NCBI GenBank assembly: GCA_024760905.1
Contig: CM045735.1
Location: 32,720,749-32,784,748, forward strand
DNA length: 64,000 nucleotides
Direction: 5' to 3'
From: Plotosus lineatus
Lineage: Eukaryota; Chordata; Actinopteri; Siluriformes; Plotosidae
The position numbers were made by a program, and so were the translations under genes. The notes below the pieces were generated by a model. It was given only the letters and a program-made list of their open reading frames with translations. It was not told the DNA's origin and ran no database searches. This document shows, one piece after another, positions 32,584 to 44,283 of this stretch (positions within the stretch are counted from its first letter, which is position 1; every line of letters begins with the position of its first letter).

Positions 32584-33994
32584 TCAGGGGTCGGCACAGC
32601 GAATCATCTGCCTCCATCTCACCCTATCCTCTGCATCTTTTTCTCTTACACCAACTGCCTTCATGTCCTCCTTCACCACATCCATGAATCGTCTCTTTGG
32701 TCTTCCTCTAGGCCTTCTGCCTGGTAGTTCCAACCTCAACATCCTACTACCAATATACTCACTATCCCTCCTCTGTACATGTCCAAACCATCTCAATCTA
32801 GCCTCTCTGACTTTGTCTCCAAAACGTCTTACATGGGCTGTCCCTCTGATGTGATCATTCCTGATCCTATCCATCCTCGTTACTCCCAAAGAGAACCTCA
32901 ACATTTTCATCTCTGCTACCTCCAGCTCTGCCTCCTGTCTTTTCCCCAGGGCCACTGTTTCTAAACCATACAACATCGCTGGCCTCAACACCGTCTTGTA
33001 CACTTTTCTTTTCATTTTTCCGATACCTTCCTATCACACATCACACCGGACACTTTTCTCCAACCATTCCAACCAGCCTGCACACGCTTCTTCACCTCTT
33101 TTCCACACTCTCCATTGCTCTGGATTGTTGAGCCTAAGTACTTAAAATCCTCCACCTTCCTTATCTCTGCTCCTTGTAACCTCACCGTTCCTGTTGGGTC
33201 CTTGGCATTCATACACATGTATTCTGTCTTACTGAGGCTAACCTTCATTCCCCGCCTTTCCAGGACATACCTCCACCTCTCTAGGTTTTCCTGCACTTGT
33301 TCTCTGTTCTCACTACAAATCACAATGTCATCTGCAAACATCACAGTCCACGGAGATTCTTATCTAACCTCGTCTGTCAGCCTGTCCATCACCATAGCAA
33401 ACAAGAAGGGGCTGAGAGCTGACCCTTGAAGAGTTCCACCTTGAACTCTTCTGTCACACCAACAGCACACCTCACCACTGTCTTACATCTCTCATACATG
33501 TCCTGCACCACTCTGACATACTTCTCTGCCACTCCAGACTTCCTCATGCAATACCACAGCTCCTCTCTCGGCACCCTGTCATATGCTTTCTCTAGATCCA
33601 CAAAGGCACAATGCAGCTCCTTCTGACCTTCTCTGTACATCTCTATTAACATCCTCAAGGCAAACACTGCATCTGTGGTGCTCTTTCTTGGCATGAAACC
33701 AAACTGTTTTTCACAAATGCTGACCTCTGCGAATAGTCTTGCTTCCACTATTCTTTCCCATAACTTCATCGTATGGCTCATCAACTTTATCCCTGTGTAG
33801 TTGCCACAACTCTGCAAATCTCCCTTGTTCTTACAAATGGGCACCAGCACACTTCTCCTCCATTCCTCTGGCATCGTCTCACTCTCTAAGACCTTGTTGA
33901 ATGTTCTTGTCAGGAAATCTACTGCTTCCTCTCCTAGACACTTCCATACCTCCACCGGTATGTCATCAGGGCCAGCTGCCTTCCCACTCTTCAT
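32584..33994 (-). pseudogene. RTE copy 3 reverse transcriptase
   Basis: Frames 33994-33389, 33344-33012 and 33015-32584. Motifs: [39 protein letters not shown], motif [18 protein letters not shown], motif C MMFADDIVICSENRE, motif E FKYLGSTIQSNGECG, C-terminal RLRWFGHVQRRD and RPRGRPKRRFMDVV. Motif B ([11 protein letters not shown]) is damaged by a small deletion at about 33430 ([12 protein letters not shown]), and a second frameshift lies at 33012. Confidence 0.82.
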
Positions 33995-34138
33995 CCTCTA
34001 CTTCCTGGTCCTCAACAGTCACCTCTTCTACTCATTTTTCTCTCTCATTTTCCTCATTCATCAGCTCTTCAAAGTACTCTTTCCATCTTCCCAGCACACT
34101 TCTGTCATCAGTCAATACATGTCCCTCTCTGTCCTTAA

Positions 34139-35332
34139 TCACTCTAACTTGCTGCACATCTTTCCCATCTCTAGTTCCCATCTCTGCTGTGCTAACCTGT
34201 ATAAATCATTTTCTCCCTTCTTACTGTCCAACCGAGCATACACGTCATCATACGCCCTCTGTTTGGCATTTGACACCGCTACCTTCGCCTTACGCTGTGT
34301 CTCGCTGTACTCCTGTTTACTCTCTTTGGTCCTCTCTATGTCCCACTTCTTCCTAGCTAATCTCTTCTTTTGTACACACTCCTGCACTTCCTCATTCCAC
34401 CACCAAGTCTCCTTATCTACTCTCCTTCCAGATGACACACCAAGTATTCTCCTACCTGTCTCCCTGATCACATTAGCAGTAGTTGTCCAGTCATCTGGAA
34501 GCACTTCATGACCACCCAAAGCCTGTTTCAACTCCTCCTTGAAGACAACACAACACTCCTCCTTTTTCAGCTTCCACCACTTTGTCTTCTGCTCTGCCTT
34601 TGCCTTCTTCACCTTCTTCACCATCAGCATCATCCTGCACCCCACCATCCTATGCTGTTTGGCAACACTCTCACCCGCTACTACTTTGCAGTCACTGACT
34701 TCCTTCAAATTACATCGCCTACACAAGATGTAGTCTACCTGTGTGCTCCTACCTCCGCTTTTATAAGTCACCCTATGCTCCTGTTTCTTCTGGAAGAAAG
34801 TATTTACCACAGCCATTTCCATCCTTTTTGCAAAATCTACCATCTGTCCTTCTGCGTTCCTGTCCTGGATACTAAACCTGTCCATCACTTCCTCACCCCC
34901 TCTGTTTCCTGCACCAATATGTCCATTGAAGTCTGCCCCCATGACTACTCTTTCATCTTTGTGGGTATTCTGCATCACTTCATCTAATTCACTCCAGAAT
35001 CTCTCCTTCTCTTCTAGCTCACATCTTGCCTGTGGGGCCTAAGCACTAACAACATTGAACATCATGCCTTCAATTTCTAATTTGAGACTCATCATTCTGT
35101 CTGACACTCTTTTCACTTCTAGAACATTCCTGACAATCTCCTCCTTCAAGATGACTCCTACTCCATTTCTCTTCCCATCCACACCATGAAAAAACAGCTT
35201 AAACCCTGCTCCTAAGCTTCTAGCCTTACTACCTTTCCACCTGGTCTCCTGAACACACAGTATGTCCACCTTCCTCCTCTGCATCATGTCAGCCAGCTCT
35301 TTACCTTTTCCTGTCATAGTTCCAACATTCAA
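34139..35332 (-). pseudogene. RTE copy 3 endonuclease and linker
   Basis: Two frames, 35332-35039 (MNVGTM, CVQETRWKGSK, GVGVILKEEIV, ending at a TAG where others have YAPQ) and 34978-34139 (MGADFNGHIGAGNRG, VTYKSGGRSTQVDYILC, KQHRMVGCRM, GRRVDKETWWWNEEVQ, then a basic linker of about 70 residues). All EN catalytic positions that can be seen are conserved; the stop after VVSA and the downstream deletion are the visible breaks. Confidence 0.82.
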
Positions 35333-35480
35333 GGGTCCCTACTTTCAGTTCTAGACTCCTGCCTTTCCTCATCTCTCTCTGCCTACGGACACGCCTCCCA
35401 CCTCTTCTTCTTCGACGTCTTACACCAACTAACAAAAATCTTTAGGGAGCTTCACTTTAATGCAGACCACCATTAGTGTA

Positions 35481-36813
35481 CAGTGGTACCTCACCTTACG
35501 AAAGTCTCACCAAATGAAAAATGCAGGTTACAAAAAGCATTTTCCTAAAATTTTTTAGGATACAAAACAAATTCACGTTACGAAAGTGCCGACTTAAAAA
35601 TTCAAACGCACCCTGTCCAAGATGGTGTCAGGTGGACCTGTCCAAGATGGCGCTTGAGTGAAAGCGACATTAAAACATGCCATTCAAACATTCAAACAAT
35701 GCATGAGCTGCTCTCCCATCAGTGACATTCAAACATCCCACCCTGCTGGCTTCCCATTGGCTAACAACTGAGCTGTCGTTCATGTCGCCTTCACTCAACG
35801 CCATCTTGGACAGGTCCACCTGACGCCATCTTGGACAGATACGCCATCTTGACCTGACGCCATCTTGGATGCCATCTGGACATCATTGCCTAGGAGGAAT
35901 GACGCATCTACCTCCAATTGCTTATTATGGTCCTGAATCCACCATGATGCTTTTCGTGTAACAGACAGAGTTACGGTTGTTTTCTGCTTTATTTCTTGAC
36001 TCAGGCTTTTAACCTTCCTTAAGCATTTGTAAGATTATAATTCTGCTAAGAAGACATGGTCAACACGTGCACACCCAAATGCGTGTGATTTCCGGTGCGA
36101 GTGAGAAGAAGCAACAGGCTTGAGTGATATCACAAAGGAATAAGGCCAAACCCATCTACCATCGGTACAATACTGACGCAGACGGGTGCCTTAAAAGGTA
36201 TGCTTTTATCATTTTTAAAGGGTTTGGGGGTAGTATTGGGAGTCTTGGAACGAATCATGCGTTTTACATGGAAAATGCAGTTCAACTTACGAAAAAGGCA
36301 CTTTACGAAAAAAGCTCGAGCCCGTTTCTTCTCCTCACTCGCACTGGAAATCACACGCGTGTGTGTGTATGTGTGTGTGCGTGCGCGGGTGTGTGCGCGC
36401 GCGGGTGTGTGTGTGTGTGCGCACACATGTTGACATGGATTCAGCTCAAAATAGGCAATGAGAGATAGATGCGTCATTCCTCCTAGGCAATGGGATCCCT
36501 GTCCAAGATGGCGACAGGGGGACCTGTCTAAGATGGCGCTTGAGTGAAGGCGACATAAACGATAGCTCAGTTGTTAGCCAATGGGAGGCCAGTGAGGCGG
36601 GATGTTTGAACGTCATTGATGGGAGAGCAGCTCGTGCATTGTTTGAATGTTAGAATGGCGCGTTTTAATGTTTGAATGGTGCCATTGAATTTTTAAGATG
36701 GCGCTTTTGTAAAGTGAACTTGTTTCGTAACCTGTGACAAAAATTTTAGGAAAATGCTTTTTGTAACCTGAAATTTTCGTTTGGTGAGACTTTCATAAAG
36801 TGAGGTACCACTG
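35481..36813. mobile_element. Pogo-like element (CAGTGGTACCTC family), complete
   Basis: Left CAGTGGTACCTCACCTTACG, right reversed CAGTGGTACCTCACTTTATG, both continuing AAAGTCTCACCAAA-like. TA on both sides (35479-35480, 36814-36815). 1,333 bp. The arms also share CCTGTCCAAGATGGCGCTTG AGTGAA in opposite and direct orientation. A GT/GC tract lies at 36357-36424. No transposase. This is the intact relative of E3 at 16630. Confidence 0.85.
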
Positions 36814-36825
36814 TATATATAAGTG

Positions 36826-37163
36826 AGGTAGTGGTGATCTAGTGGTATAGCGTGCAGGATCGCTGATCCTAAGGTTGGGGGTTCGAGTCCCCATAAGGAG
36901 GTCACTGTCCCCCCAGTGCAGCGAACTGGGTTATCAAAGGCAGACCGTGTCTCTTACTGCCTATGGTGAGAGGTATGTAAAAAGAACCATTGCTGACTTT
37001 CATAAAGAGTAGGCTGCAACGCCGTCAGCGTGTTTCTCTCCCTTGCTAAAGGGTTGTGACAAGAAGAGCATCTGACATGAAAACCTTTGCCAAATCAAAT
37101 GTGCGAATCAGATGATTTGCTGTGGCGACCCCTGAGAAAGGGTAAAAGCCGAAAGGATTAAAA
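36826..37163 (+). mobile_element. S1 SINE
   Basis: Head GTGGTGATCTAGTGGTATAG with B box GGTTCGAGTCC, body, RTE 5'-UTR-like block (decayed: GACAAGAAGAGCATCTGACA) and RTE 3' end GATGATTTGCTGTGGCGACC ... GCCGAAAGG. No clean target duplication found. It begins 12 bases after the pogo-like element ends. Confidence 0.8.
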
Positions 37164-37508
37164 AAAATGTGTGTGTGTTAAAACAGATATACTAGTGCCA
37201 AAAGAGGAAACGTTGTGTTGTGTCCATAACCTGACCCTTGCAGGCTATTCCACATAGTTTATAAATCGGAAATTAATCTAGTTTGCTACACCTCGTAGTA
37301 GCTACAAAGCTGCTCAGTCAAACTTTAAATAATCATAGTACAAATTAGTCAGAAGTGTCTTTGTAGTGTCTGTAGCCCCTAATAATACAGATTATTTTCT
37401 TGACACTATTACATGAATAAAACTGTTCTCACTAATTGTTAAGGCTTCATTTGTGGTAGTTATTTAGTAAATTACTTTAATTTATAGAAAAAAACATAAT
37501 TAGAGATA
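37164..37508. other. Unassigned AT-rich DNA
   Basis: No recognised feature. Confidence 0.4.
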
Positions 37509-37847
37509 CAAGGATCCCTTGCTACCTCACGCTTCAAATAATGCGGCTTCAGTGCATCGCTGTTTTTTAAAAAATAAATAAATAAATATTCATAGCATGA
37601 AAAAAATAAGGAAATTAAGGAAGAATAGGGTAAAAATTATGGAAAATGTCACAAAAACAAGGCTAATTATGCAAAAAAATAAAAAATAAAACAAATACAA
37701 AACAAAAAAACAACACAAAATTTTGCATCAAAACTGGATACATTTTTGCATATGTGTGTGCACACGCATCTGCGCGCGTGTGTACTTGCGTATGTATGTA
37801 TGTATGTATGTATGTCGTCTTCTTCATACCATCTGAATGTGTGTGTA

Positions 37848-39394
37848 CAGATGCTCCCCAGCTTACTAACGAGTTAGGTTCAGGATGGCCGTTCTTGGAT
37901 GAAGAGCGTCAGGAAGGGCATCCGGCGTAAAACCAATGCTAAATAAAATATGTGAGTCAAAACAAAGAAATTCATACTGGATCGGTTGAGGCCCGGGTTA
38001 ACAACGACCGCCATCAGTGCTGTTAACCAACAGGGTGCTGGTGGAAATTGGATGACTGTTGGTCGAAGAAGGAGAGGCGGGAGGCGTGTCCGTAGGCAGA
38101 GAGAGAATAGGAAAGGCATTGTTTGCTTTGAGGATGTTAATAGAGAAGCACAGAGAAGGTCAGAAGGAGCTACATTGTGCCTTTATGGATCTGGAGAAAG
38201 CATATGACAGGGTGCTGAGAGGAACTGTGGTATTGCATAAGGAAGTCTAGAGTAGCAGAGAAGTATGTTAGAGTGGTGCAGGACATGTATGAGAGATGTA
38301 AGACAGTGGTGAGGTGTGCTGTCGGTGTGACAGAAGAGTTCAAGGTGGAGGTGGAACTGCATCAAGGGTCAGCTCTGAGCCCCTTCTTGTTTGCCATGGT
38401 GATGGACAGGCTGACAGCCAAGATTAGACAAGAATCTTCATGCACTATGATGTTTGCAGATGACATTGTGATCTGTAGTGAGAGCAGAGAACAAGTCAGG
38501 AAAATCTAGAGAGGTGGAGGTATGCCCTGGAAAGAAGAGGAATGAAGGTTAGCCTCAGTAAAACATAATACAGTCCATGTGTGTAAATGAGAAGGACCCA
38601 AGAGAAACGGTGAGGTTACAGGGAGCAGAGATAACGAAGGTGGAGGATTTTAAGTACATAGGCTCAACAATCCAGAGCAATGGAGAGTGTGGAAAAGAGG
38701 CGAAGAAGCGTGTGCAGGCAGGTTGGAATGGTTGGAGAAAAGTGTGCGGTATGATGTGTGATAGGAGGGTATTAGCAAGAATGAAACGAAAAGTGTATGA
38801 GATGGTGTTGAGGCCAGCGATGTTGTATGGTTTAGAAAAAGTGGCGCTGAGACAGAGCTGGAGGTAGCAGAGATGAAAATGTTGAGGTTTTCTTTGGGAG
38901 TAACGAGGATGGATAGGGTCAGGAATGAGTACATCAGAGGGTCAGAACATGTAAGACGTTTTGGAGACAAAGTCAGAGAAGCTAGATTGAGATGGTTTGG
39001 ACAAGTACAGAGGCGGGATAGTGAGTATATTGACAATAGGATGCTGAGGTTGGAACTTCCAGGCAGAAGGTCTAGAGGAAGACCAAAGAGAAGATTTATG
39101 GATGTGGTGAAGGAGGACATGAAGGTAGTTGGTGTAAGAGTAGAAGATGCAGAGGATAGGGTGAGATGGAGGCAGATGATTTGCTGTGGCGACCCCTGAA
39201 GGGAAAAGCCGAAAGAAAAAGAAGAAGAAGATGAGAGATACTTATATTTATGATATATCTTTCTGTAGATTTTATTACATTTCTATTACTACTTCTTCTT
39301 CAATTTCATTTCACTTTCACTTTCGACCTCAGACAGACCTGCTTGTATCGCCAGATGTTTGCAAAACGAATGTTGGGAAGTTGGGGAGCATCTG
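37848..39394. mobile_element. Middle element of the nest (CAGATGCTCCCC family)
   Basis: Left CAGATGCTCCCCAGCTTACT, right reversed CAGATGCTCCCCAACTTCCC, flanked by TA. It is the same TIR family as 17404-18283. The outer element's GTGTGTA...TTTATTTACATC is interrupted exactly here. Most of its length is the RTE copy that inserted into it. Confidence 0.8.
37900..39232 (+). mobile_element. RTE LINE copy 4, internally deleted (innermost)
   Basis: Plus strand. 37900-38118 is RTE 5' UTR (GTCAGGAAGGGCATCCGGCG, GAGGCCCGGGTTAACAACGA). It then jumps at about 38118 to the RT region (TTTGCTTTGAGGATGTTAAT), losing all of EN and the linker, about 1.6 kb. RT segments: [75 protein letters not shown]. The 3' end is GCGACCCCTGAAGGGAAAAG CCGAAAG with (GAA)n. 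Several frameshifts. The deletion could be a splice-like or template-switch product. Confidence 0.85.
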
Positions 39395-39480
39395 TATTCA
39401 TGTTTTATTTACATCTTATGTTAGTTTTTAATGTTTAATTGTTATTATAAGCATTTATAGCATTGAATATGTATTTATTG

Positions 39481-39541
<61 letters not shown>

Positions 39542-39928
39542 GTACACATGTACGTATACGTCAGTCCAAGGCGTCATCCGACTTCGCGGATTTTGATGGT
39601 TGTGTGGAGATCTCGGTCCCAATTAACGGTGGAAAGTGAGGGCTCAGTGTATATATTTATCCCGTATATAGTCCTGTGTTATTGTTGCCCTGTTTTTCTA
39701 TTTAAATTTGAAAAACTATAACCAACTGAAATAAATATACACTTTTCACATCCAATTGTGTTATTTTTGAATGCACGTCAAAGTCCGACGATCATATCTT
39801 ATGTGAAATATAAGGCAATATAAAATATTTGGTTTTAGAACCTGCAAAAATATTGTTATTTTAAGTCCACAAAATACATAAAAATAGGGAAATTTAAATG
39901 TTTATTACATAAGAATTTTTTCTAAAGG

Positions 39929-40408
39929 CAGTGGTACCTTGACTTACAAGTGCCTTTAATAACAAGTTTTCCATGATACGAGCTTCGATCCCACCAAAAA
40001 TCTGCCCGATCCAACAAGCAAAATTTTGATTTACGAGCTCTGCTGGGGAAATTGCTTTTCCGAGCCGATTTGCCTTGTATTCTTCCGCGTGTATTCCTCC
40101 GCGCTCCGAGAACGCCTTGTGCAGTGCTTCTCAATTATTTTCTGTTGTTGCCCCATCTAGGGAAACAAACCCCAAAACATTTCAGTGCCCACCCCCCGTG
40201 TTTACTGCACTTCATATCATTTGCTCAGTGCTTTTTTTCTACACCATAGTACGACAATGAGAGTGCCAGTGCCAAGTACTGTACACTTATTTCTAGTACA
40301 GTATTGGCAACAAGGCATGTTCCCCAGGGTCATACGCCCCCCCTCCGCGTGCGTGTGTTTGTGTGTGTGAGTGTGTGTGCGTGCGTGTGTGTGCGTGTGT
40401 GCGCGCCT

Positions 40409-40492
<84 letters not shown>

Positions 40493-40519
40493 CGTGCGTG
40501 CGTGTGTGCGTGCGCGCCT

Positions 40520-40558
<39 letters not shown>

Positions 40559-40562
40559 CTCT

Positions 40563-40621
<59 letters not shown>

Positions 40622-40662
40622 CGTGGCTCGTCTCTGTAACGTGTGTGTGTGTGTGTGTTTAT

Positions 40663-40696
<34 letters not shown>

Positions 40697-40739
40697 CGGC
40701 TTGTCTCTGTACTGTGTGTGTGTATGCGTTCCTCGTCTG

Positions 40740-40785
<46 letters not shown>

Positions 40786-40813
40786 ATGTGTGTTTGTGTG
40801 TATATCTCATCTC

Positions 40814-40861
<48 letters not shown>

Positions 40862-41178
40862 CAGCTTAATGTGAATATGATTAAATATGATATTTAACAT
40901 AAAGTTTCTCTTGTTTATTCTTGTTTTATTATTATTTATTAATGTTAATATAGATGTATTATTACTATTATGAAATATTGTTTTTACGTGTTTATCTTTA
41001 ATATATTAGGTCAAATATATGTGTTTGTGTCAGTTAATATATGAGTTTTGGAGGGTGTTGGAGTGGATTAATTGGTTTTCTATAATTTCCTATGGGCATT
41101 TTTGTTTTATCTAACGAACATTTTGACTTACGAGCTCGCTTTTGGAACGGAATAAATTCACAAGTCAAGGTACCACTG
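39929..41178. mobile_element. Pogo/Tigger-like element (CAGTGGTACCTTGACTTAC)
   Basis: Left CAGTGGTACCTTGACTTACA, right reversed CAGTGGTACCTTGACTTGTG. TA follows the right end; the left flank is GG. Inner bases (ACGAGCTCGCTTTTGGAACG near the right end) match the ACTTACGAG-type ends of Tigger elements. About 500 bp of its 1.25 kb is an expanded GT/TC block (40360-40862). 40121-40153 resembles an hAT end (CAGTGCTTCTCAATTATTTT). No transposase. Confidence 0.75.
40360..40862 (+). repeat. Compound GT/TC minisatellite with repeated spacer
   Basis: Alternating (GT)n and (TC)n blocks separated by related spacers: GCCTTGTCTCTC at about 40405 and 40515, CTCGTCTCTGTAAC at 40628, CTTGTCTCTGTACT at 40698, CCTCGTCTGTACT at 40731, CTCATCTCTACT at 40806. 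Open frames over it are dinucleotide translations. Confidence 0.9.
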
Positions 41179-41179
41179 T

Positions 41180-41990
41180 ATATCGGAAAACTATTTACCT
41201 TTATGAATCTGTGTGGCACAAAAACCCCCCAAGATGGTAAATTTTTCACTCGATCATGAAACATGTTTTGAATTATATATCAACCATGTAGTAACACATT
41301 TCGTGATTTTTTTTAGCCATGTTAATATGTGACAGGATTACAAGAAACACGACAGATTCCTTCTGCAGTATCTTGGCAATGTAGTATTTTGTGCTTCTCT
41401 TGGTTTCCCTTTTTCATGTCTAGTCACTTTGAAAAAAAGAAGTAGGTTCCTCATATTCTGTGGGATATTATTTCAAAGAATATTCTCCAAAGAGCATTAC
41501 TCAGGATTAACAATAGACCTGCCTGAACTATATACTACTTCTGCAGGTCAGCAGTATCTGCTGAAGATAAACTACTTCATGCTGGAGTGCCATAGGTAAG
41601 ACTATGAAATCCCTGCTGAAATTAATAGCAAAATGCTTCATTCTGAACTATTTAAAGCTTATTTACAGTAAAGATACAGCAAGGCAGACAGCCAACAACA
41701 CATCTCGGTAGTGCAATATAGGGGTTAATGAAAACATACACTATTTCATGAGCATCATGCGGGGGTAGCATATGTTTACCGTGCTTTTTTGGAGATGATG
41801 TAAATGGAAGTGCTTAGTGTTAACTTTAGCATTTAAGTAAACCAAACTTTAGCCATTTCATTAGATATTAAGATTAAAGTTGTCTCTATGTAATTAAAAA
41901 CAGACACAAAATTCTTATCATTAATACGGTAGTCACATTGAAAGCTAAATAACTTCTTTTTCTGAAAAGACAGCAAAAAATATCATTTAC
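41180..41990. other. Unassigned DNA
   Basis: No recognised feature. Confidence 0.4.
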
Positions 41991-42685
41991 AAAACCGCTC
42001 AATCTTTTTAGGTTTGTGAGGAGGCTTCAGCTTGTCGCAGCTGGCACTGGGATGAATACAGGGTACACCCCGACCAGTTCAGTAGATCATCACAACACAC
42101 ACACGTAACCATTCACACTCACATTCACATCTCGGGGCAATCTGGAACATCCAATTAGCCTAATGTGTATGGCTCCTGACTGCGGGAAGAAAATGGAATG
42201 TCTGTCTTTCTTTCGGCTTTTTCCCTTTTACTCAGGAGTCGCCACAGCGAATCATTTGATTCGCACGTTTGATTTGGCAGAGGTTTTGACGTCGGATGCC
42301 CTTCCTGTCACAACCCTTTTTAGCAAGGGACAGAAACACGCTGACGACTTTGCAGCCTACTCTTTACGAAAGTCAGCAATGGTTCTTTTACATGCCTCTC
42401 ACCATAGACAGTGAGAGACATGGCCCGCCTTTGATAACCCAGTTAGCTGCACTGGAGTGGACAGTGACAACCTTGTGGAGAGTGGGACTCGAACCCCGAA
42501 CCTTTGGATCAGCAATCCAGCGCCCTATACCAGTAGACCACCACTGCCCCTGGGAAGAAGAAAATGGAATATTCAACGGAAACCCACGCATGCACACAAT
42601 GAACATGCAAAATCCATCCAGAAGACTTGAACACAGAACCTTTCTGTAAGGTGGACATGCTAACCACTACACCACTGTCAGTCTT
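41991..42685 (-). mobile_element. V-SINE-type SINE split by an S1 SINE
   Basis: Minus strand. 41991-42199 holds the tail and part of the centre (GGCAATCTGGAACATCCAAT TAGCC); 42557-42685 resumes with the V-domain and head (GAAACCCACGCATGCACACA, CTAACCACTACACCACTG). The split point carries the S1 target duplication. Confidence 0.82.
42200..42556 (-). mobile_element. S1 SINE nested in a V-SINE
   Basis: Minus strand, bounded by a 14-bp duplication GAAGAAAATGGAAT at 42186-42199 and 42557-42570. RTE-type tail on the left (CAGGAGTCGCCACAGCGAAT), RTE 5'-UTR-like block (GACGTCGGATGCCCTTCCTG), body, and tRNA-like head at the right (CAGCGCCCTATACCAGTAGA CCACCACTGCCCC). The S1 is younger than the V-SINE. 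Confidence 0.9.
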
Positions 42686-42837
42686 ACTAAAGGTTCGCTT
42701 AATGGAAACGCAAAAAAATCTCAAATTCTGATATGTGTATGGTATGAAATGACCCTTAGTTTGTTTTATATGAGTTAGTAGGAGATTAAATTTAAACAAT
42801 CCATTCAGCTTGCTGCAATGGGCTATATTATATTCAT

Positions 42838-43028
42838 TTCATTCATCTTCTGAAACGCTTCATCTTAATTAGGGTTGCGGGGAGGCGCTCATCTCAGCTG
42901 ATTTTGGGCAAGGGCAGAGTACACAGGCAATTACAGGGCAGAAACATGCTGACCGCTATGCAGGTACTCTTGATGAAAGTCTGCAATGGTTCGTTTACAT
43001 GAACCTCTCACTACAGACAGTTTGTTTC
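42838..43028 (-). mobile_element. S2 SINE fragment, head lost
   Basis: V-SINE-type tail (TTAATTAGGGTTGCGGGGAG, TTTTGGGCAAGGGCAGAGTA) joined to S1 body (GTCTGCAATGGTTCGTTTAC ATGAACCTCTCACTACAGAC). It ends in the body. Confidence 0.7.
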
Positions 43029-44060
43029 TGAGGCTTTGAGGAGGTAAAGTGTGCACATGGAAATTCCCTGAATGGGCAAAACAGGAAACAGGAAGTGTGC
43101 GAAATAGGAAACAGGGAATGCTTCCATTGTCAAAAACAGTGAAATGTGCTCACCATTGTTTTTAAACATAGTGTGTTGTCTTCCTGCGTCCCTCTGACTT
43201 ACAAATATGATGAACGAACGTGATTTACCATGAAATGACTCATTTTATTATTGTTAAATTAACCTTTTAACCATAACAAACACACAACTGTCAGTTCTGA
43301 ACATGATCTAGCTGTAGCTGTAGAGCATTTCCTTTCAGTACAACGTACAGCACCAAGTTTTAAATCTGACCTGGTGATAGAATGCTGAAATTTTCTGAAA
43401 ATACAGTTGAAAATCCACTGAGGAAGTGATGTGCATATGAATATAACTTATCTTTTATTATTCTCATTCAAGTTTATTTATTTATTAAAGATGAAATGGA
43501 AGGAGCAGTCACAGGATTTTCATTATATTTTCACTGGTGCGACTTTAGTCAAACTACCTTAAAGTACTGTCGAAATCCTACCTCATACCATTTGTTCCAG
43601 CTAACTTTACATTACATTGCTATGGCATGAAGAATTGGCTGAAACTATGAACAAAGAGAGTTATTTACACACTCGCTGTGTTCATGTGCTCTGTATATGC
43701 TAGTATTTTTACCTGCACTGCATCAGCTCATAAAAGGCGAGGTAATTAGTTAATGATTACAGTCAGGTGGGCGAGAGCAAGTAAATCGCAAAAATTGAGC
43801 TATAATGGGGGTCTCAGGACTGTACTGCTTTAGTACACACTGGTTTTTACCTTTTGCTACTTCAAAAGCATCTTACACATAGTAGTCCAGTTTTACAACC
43901 GGTACAGTTGGTAATACGCTTGTAGTATATGGAGTATTCACTGCTTTAAGTCATTGCCGAAAACAATTTAATCATTCATAACTGCCATTCTAAAAAACAC
44001 ACGAAAAGTAGTAGTTCAATCATTTGAGTTTTCAGATGAGGGGATGGCATAATAATAATG
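43029..44060. other. Unassigned DNA
   Basis: About 1 kb, no recognised gene or repeat. Confidence 0.4.
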
Positions 44061-44186
44061 ATGATGATTATATTATTATTATTATTATTATTATTAACAA
44101 CAACAACAGGAAAAAAATACTGAAATATTTTTAGTCTACGATGGCCTGGCGATTGTGTGTGTGTGTATCTAATATATATGTATATC

Positions 44187-44281
<95 letters not shown>
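44061..44281. repeat. (ATT)n, (GT)n, (TA)n microsatellites
   Basis: ATT/ATG triplets at 44051-44098, GT at 44195-44232, TA at 44233-44281. Confidence 0.95.

Positions 44282-44283
<2 letters not shown>

Larger units (their letters stand above)
32557..35428 (-). mobile_element. RTE LINE, copy 3, 5'-truncated
   Basis: Minus strand. The 3' end is at 32557 with (GAA)n; the 5' side stops within the UTR at about 35428. It keeps the least damaged middle of the family: the EN catalytic His equivalent (KQHRMV) and the third Trp codon of ETWWW, so the frame runs on through NEEVQECVQKKRLARKKWDI to about 34139. A short deletion near 34000 removes part of the linker before RT. Confidence 0.88.
37509..39649. 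mobile_element. Outer pogo-like element of a three-level nest
   Basis: Left end CAAGGATCCCTTGCTACCTC after TA, with GCGGCTTCAGTGCATCG as at 2193. After the inner insertion it resumes at 39397 with TTTATTTACATCTTATG, AAGCATTTATAGCATTGAAT and GTATACGTCAGTCC, the same order as in the 22.68-22.93 kb piece, and ends TGAGGGCTCAGTG followed by TATA. The outer ends are decayed, so the exact borders are approximate. A (TA)n tract lies at 39484-39537. Confidence 0.6.
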
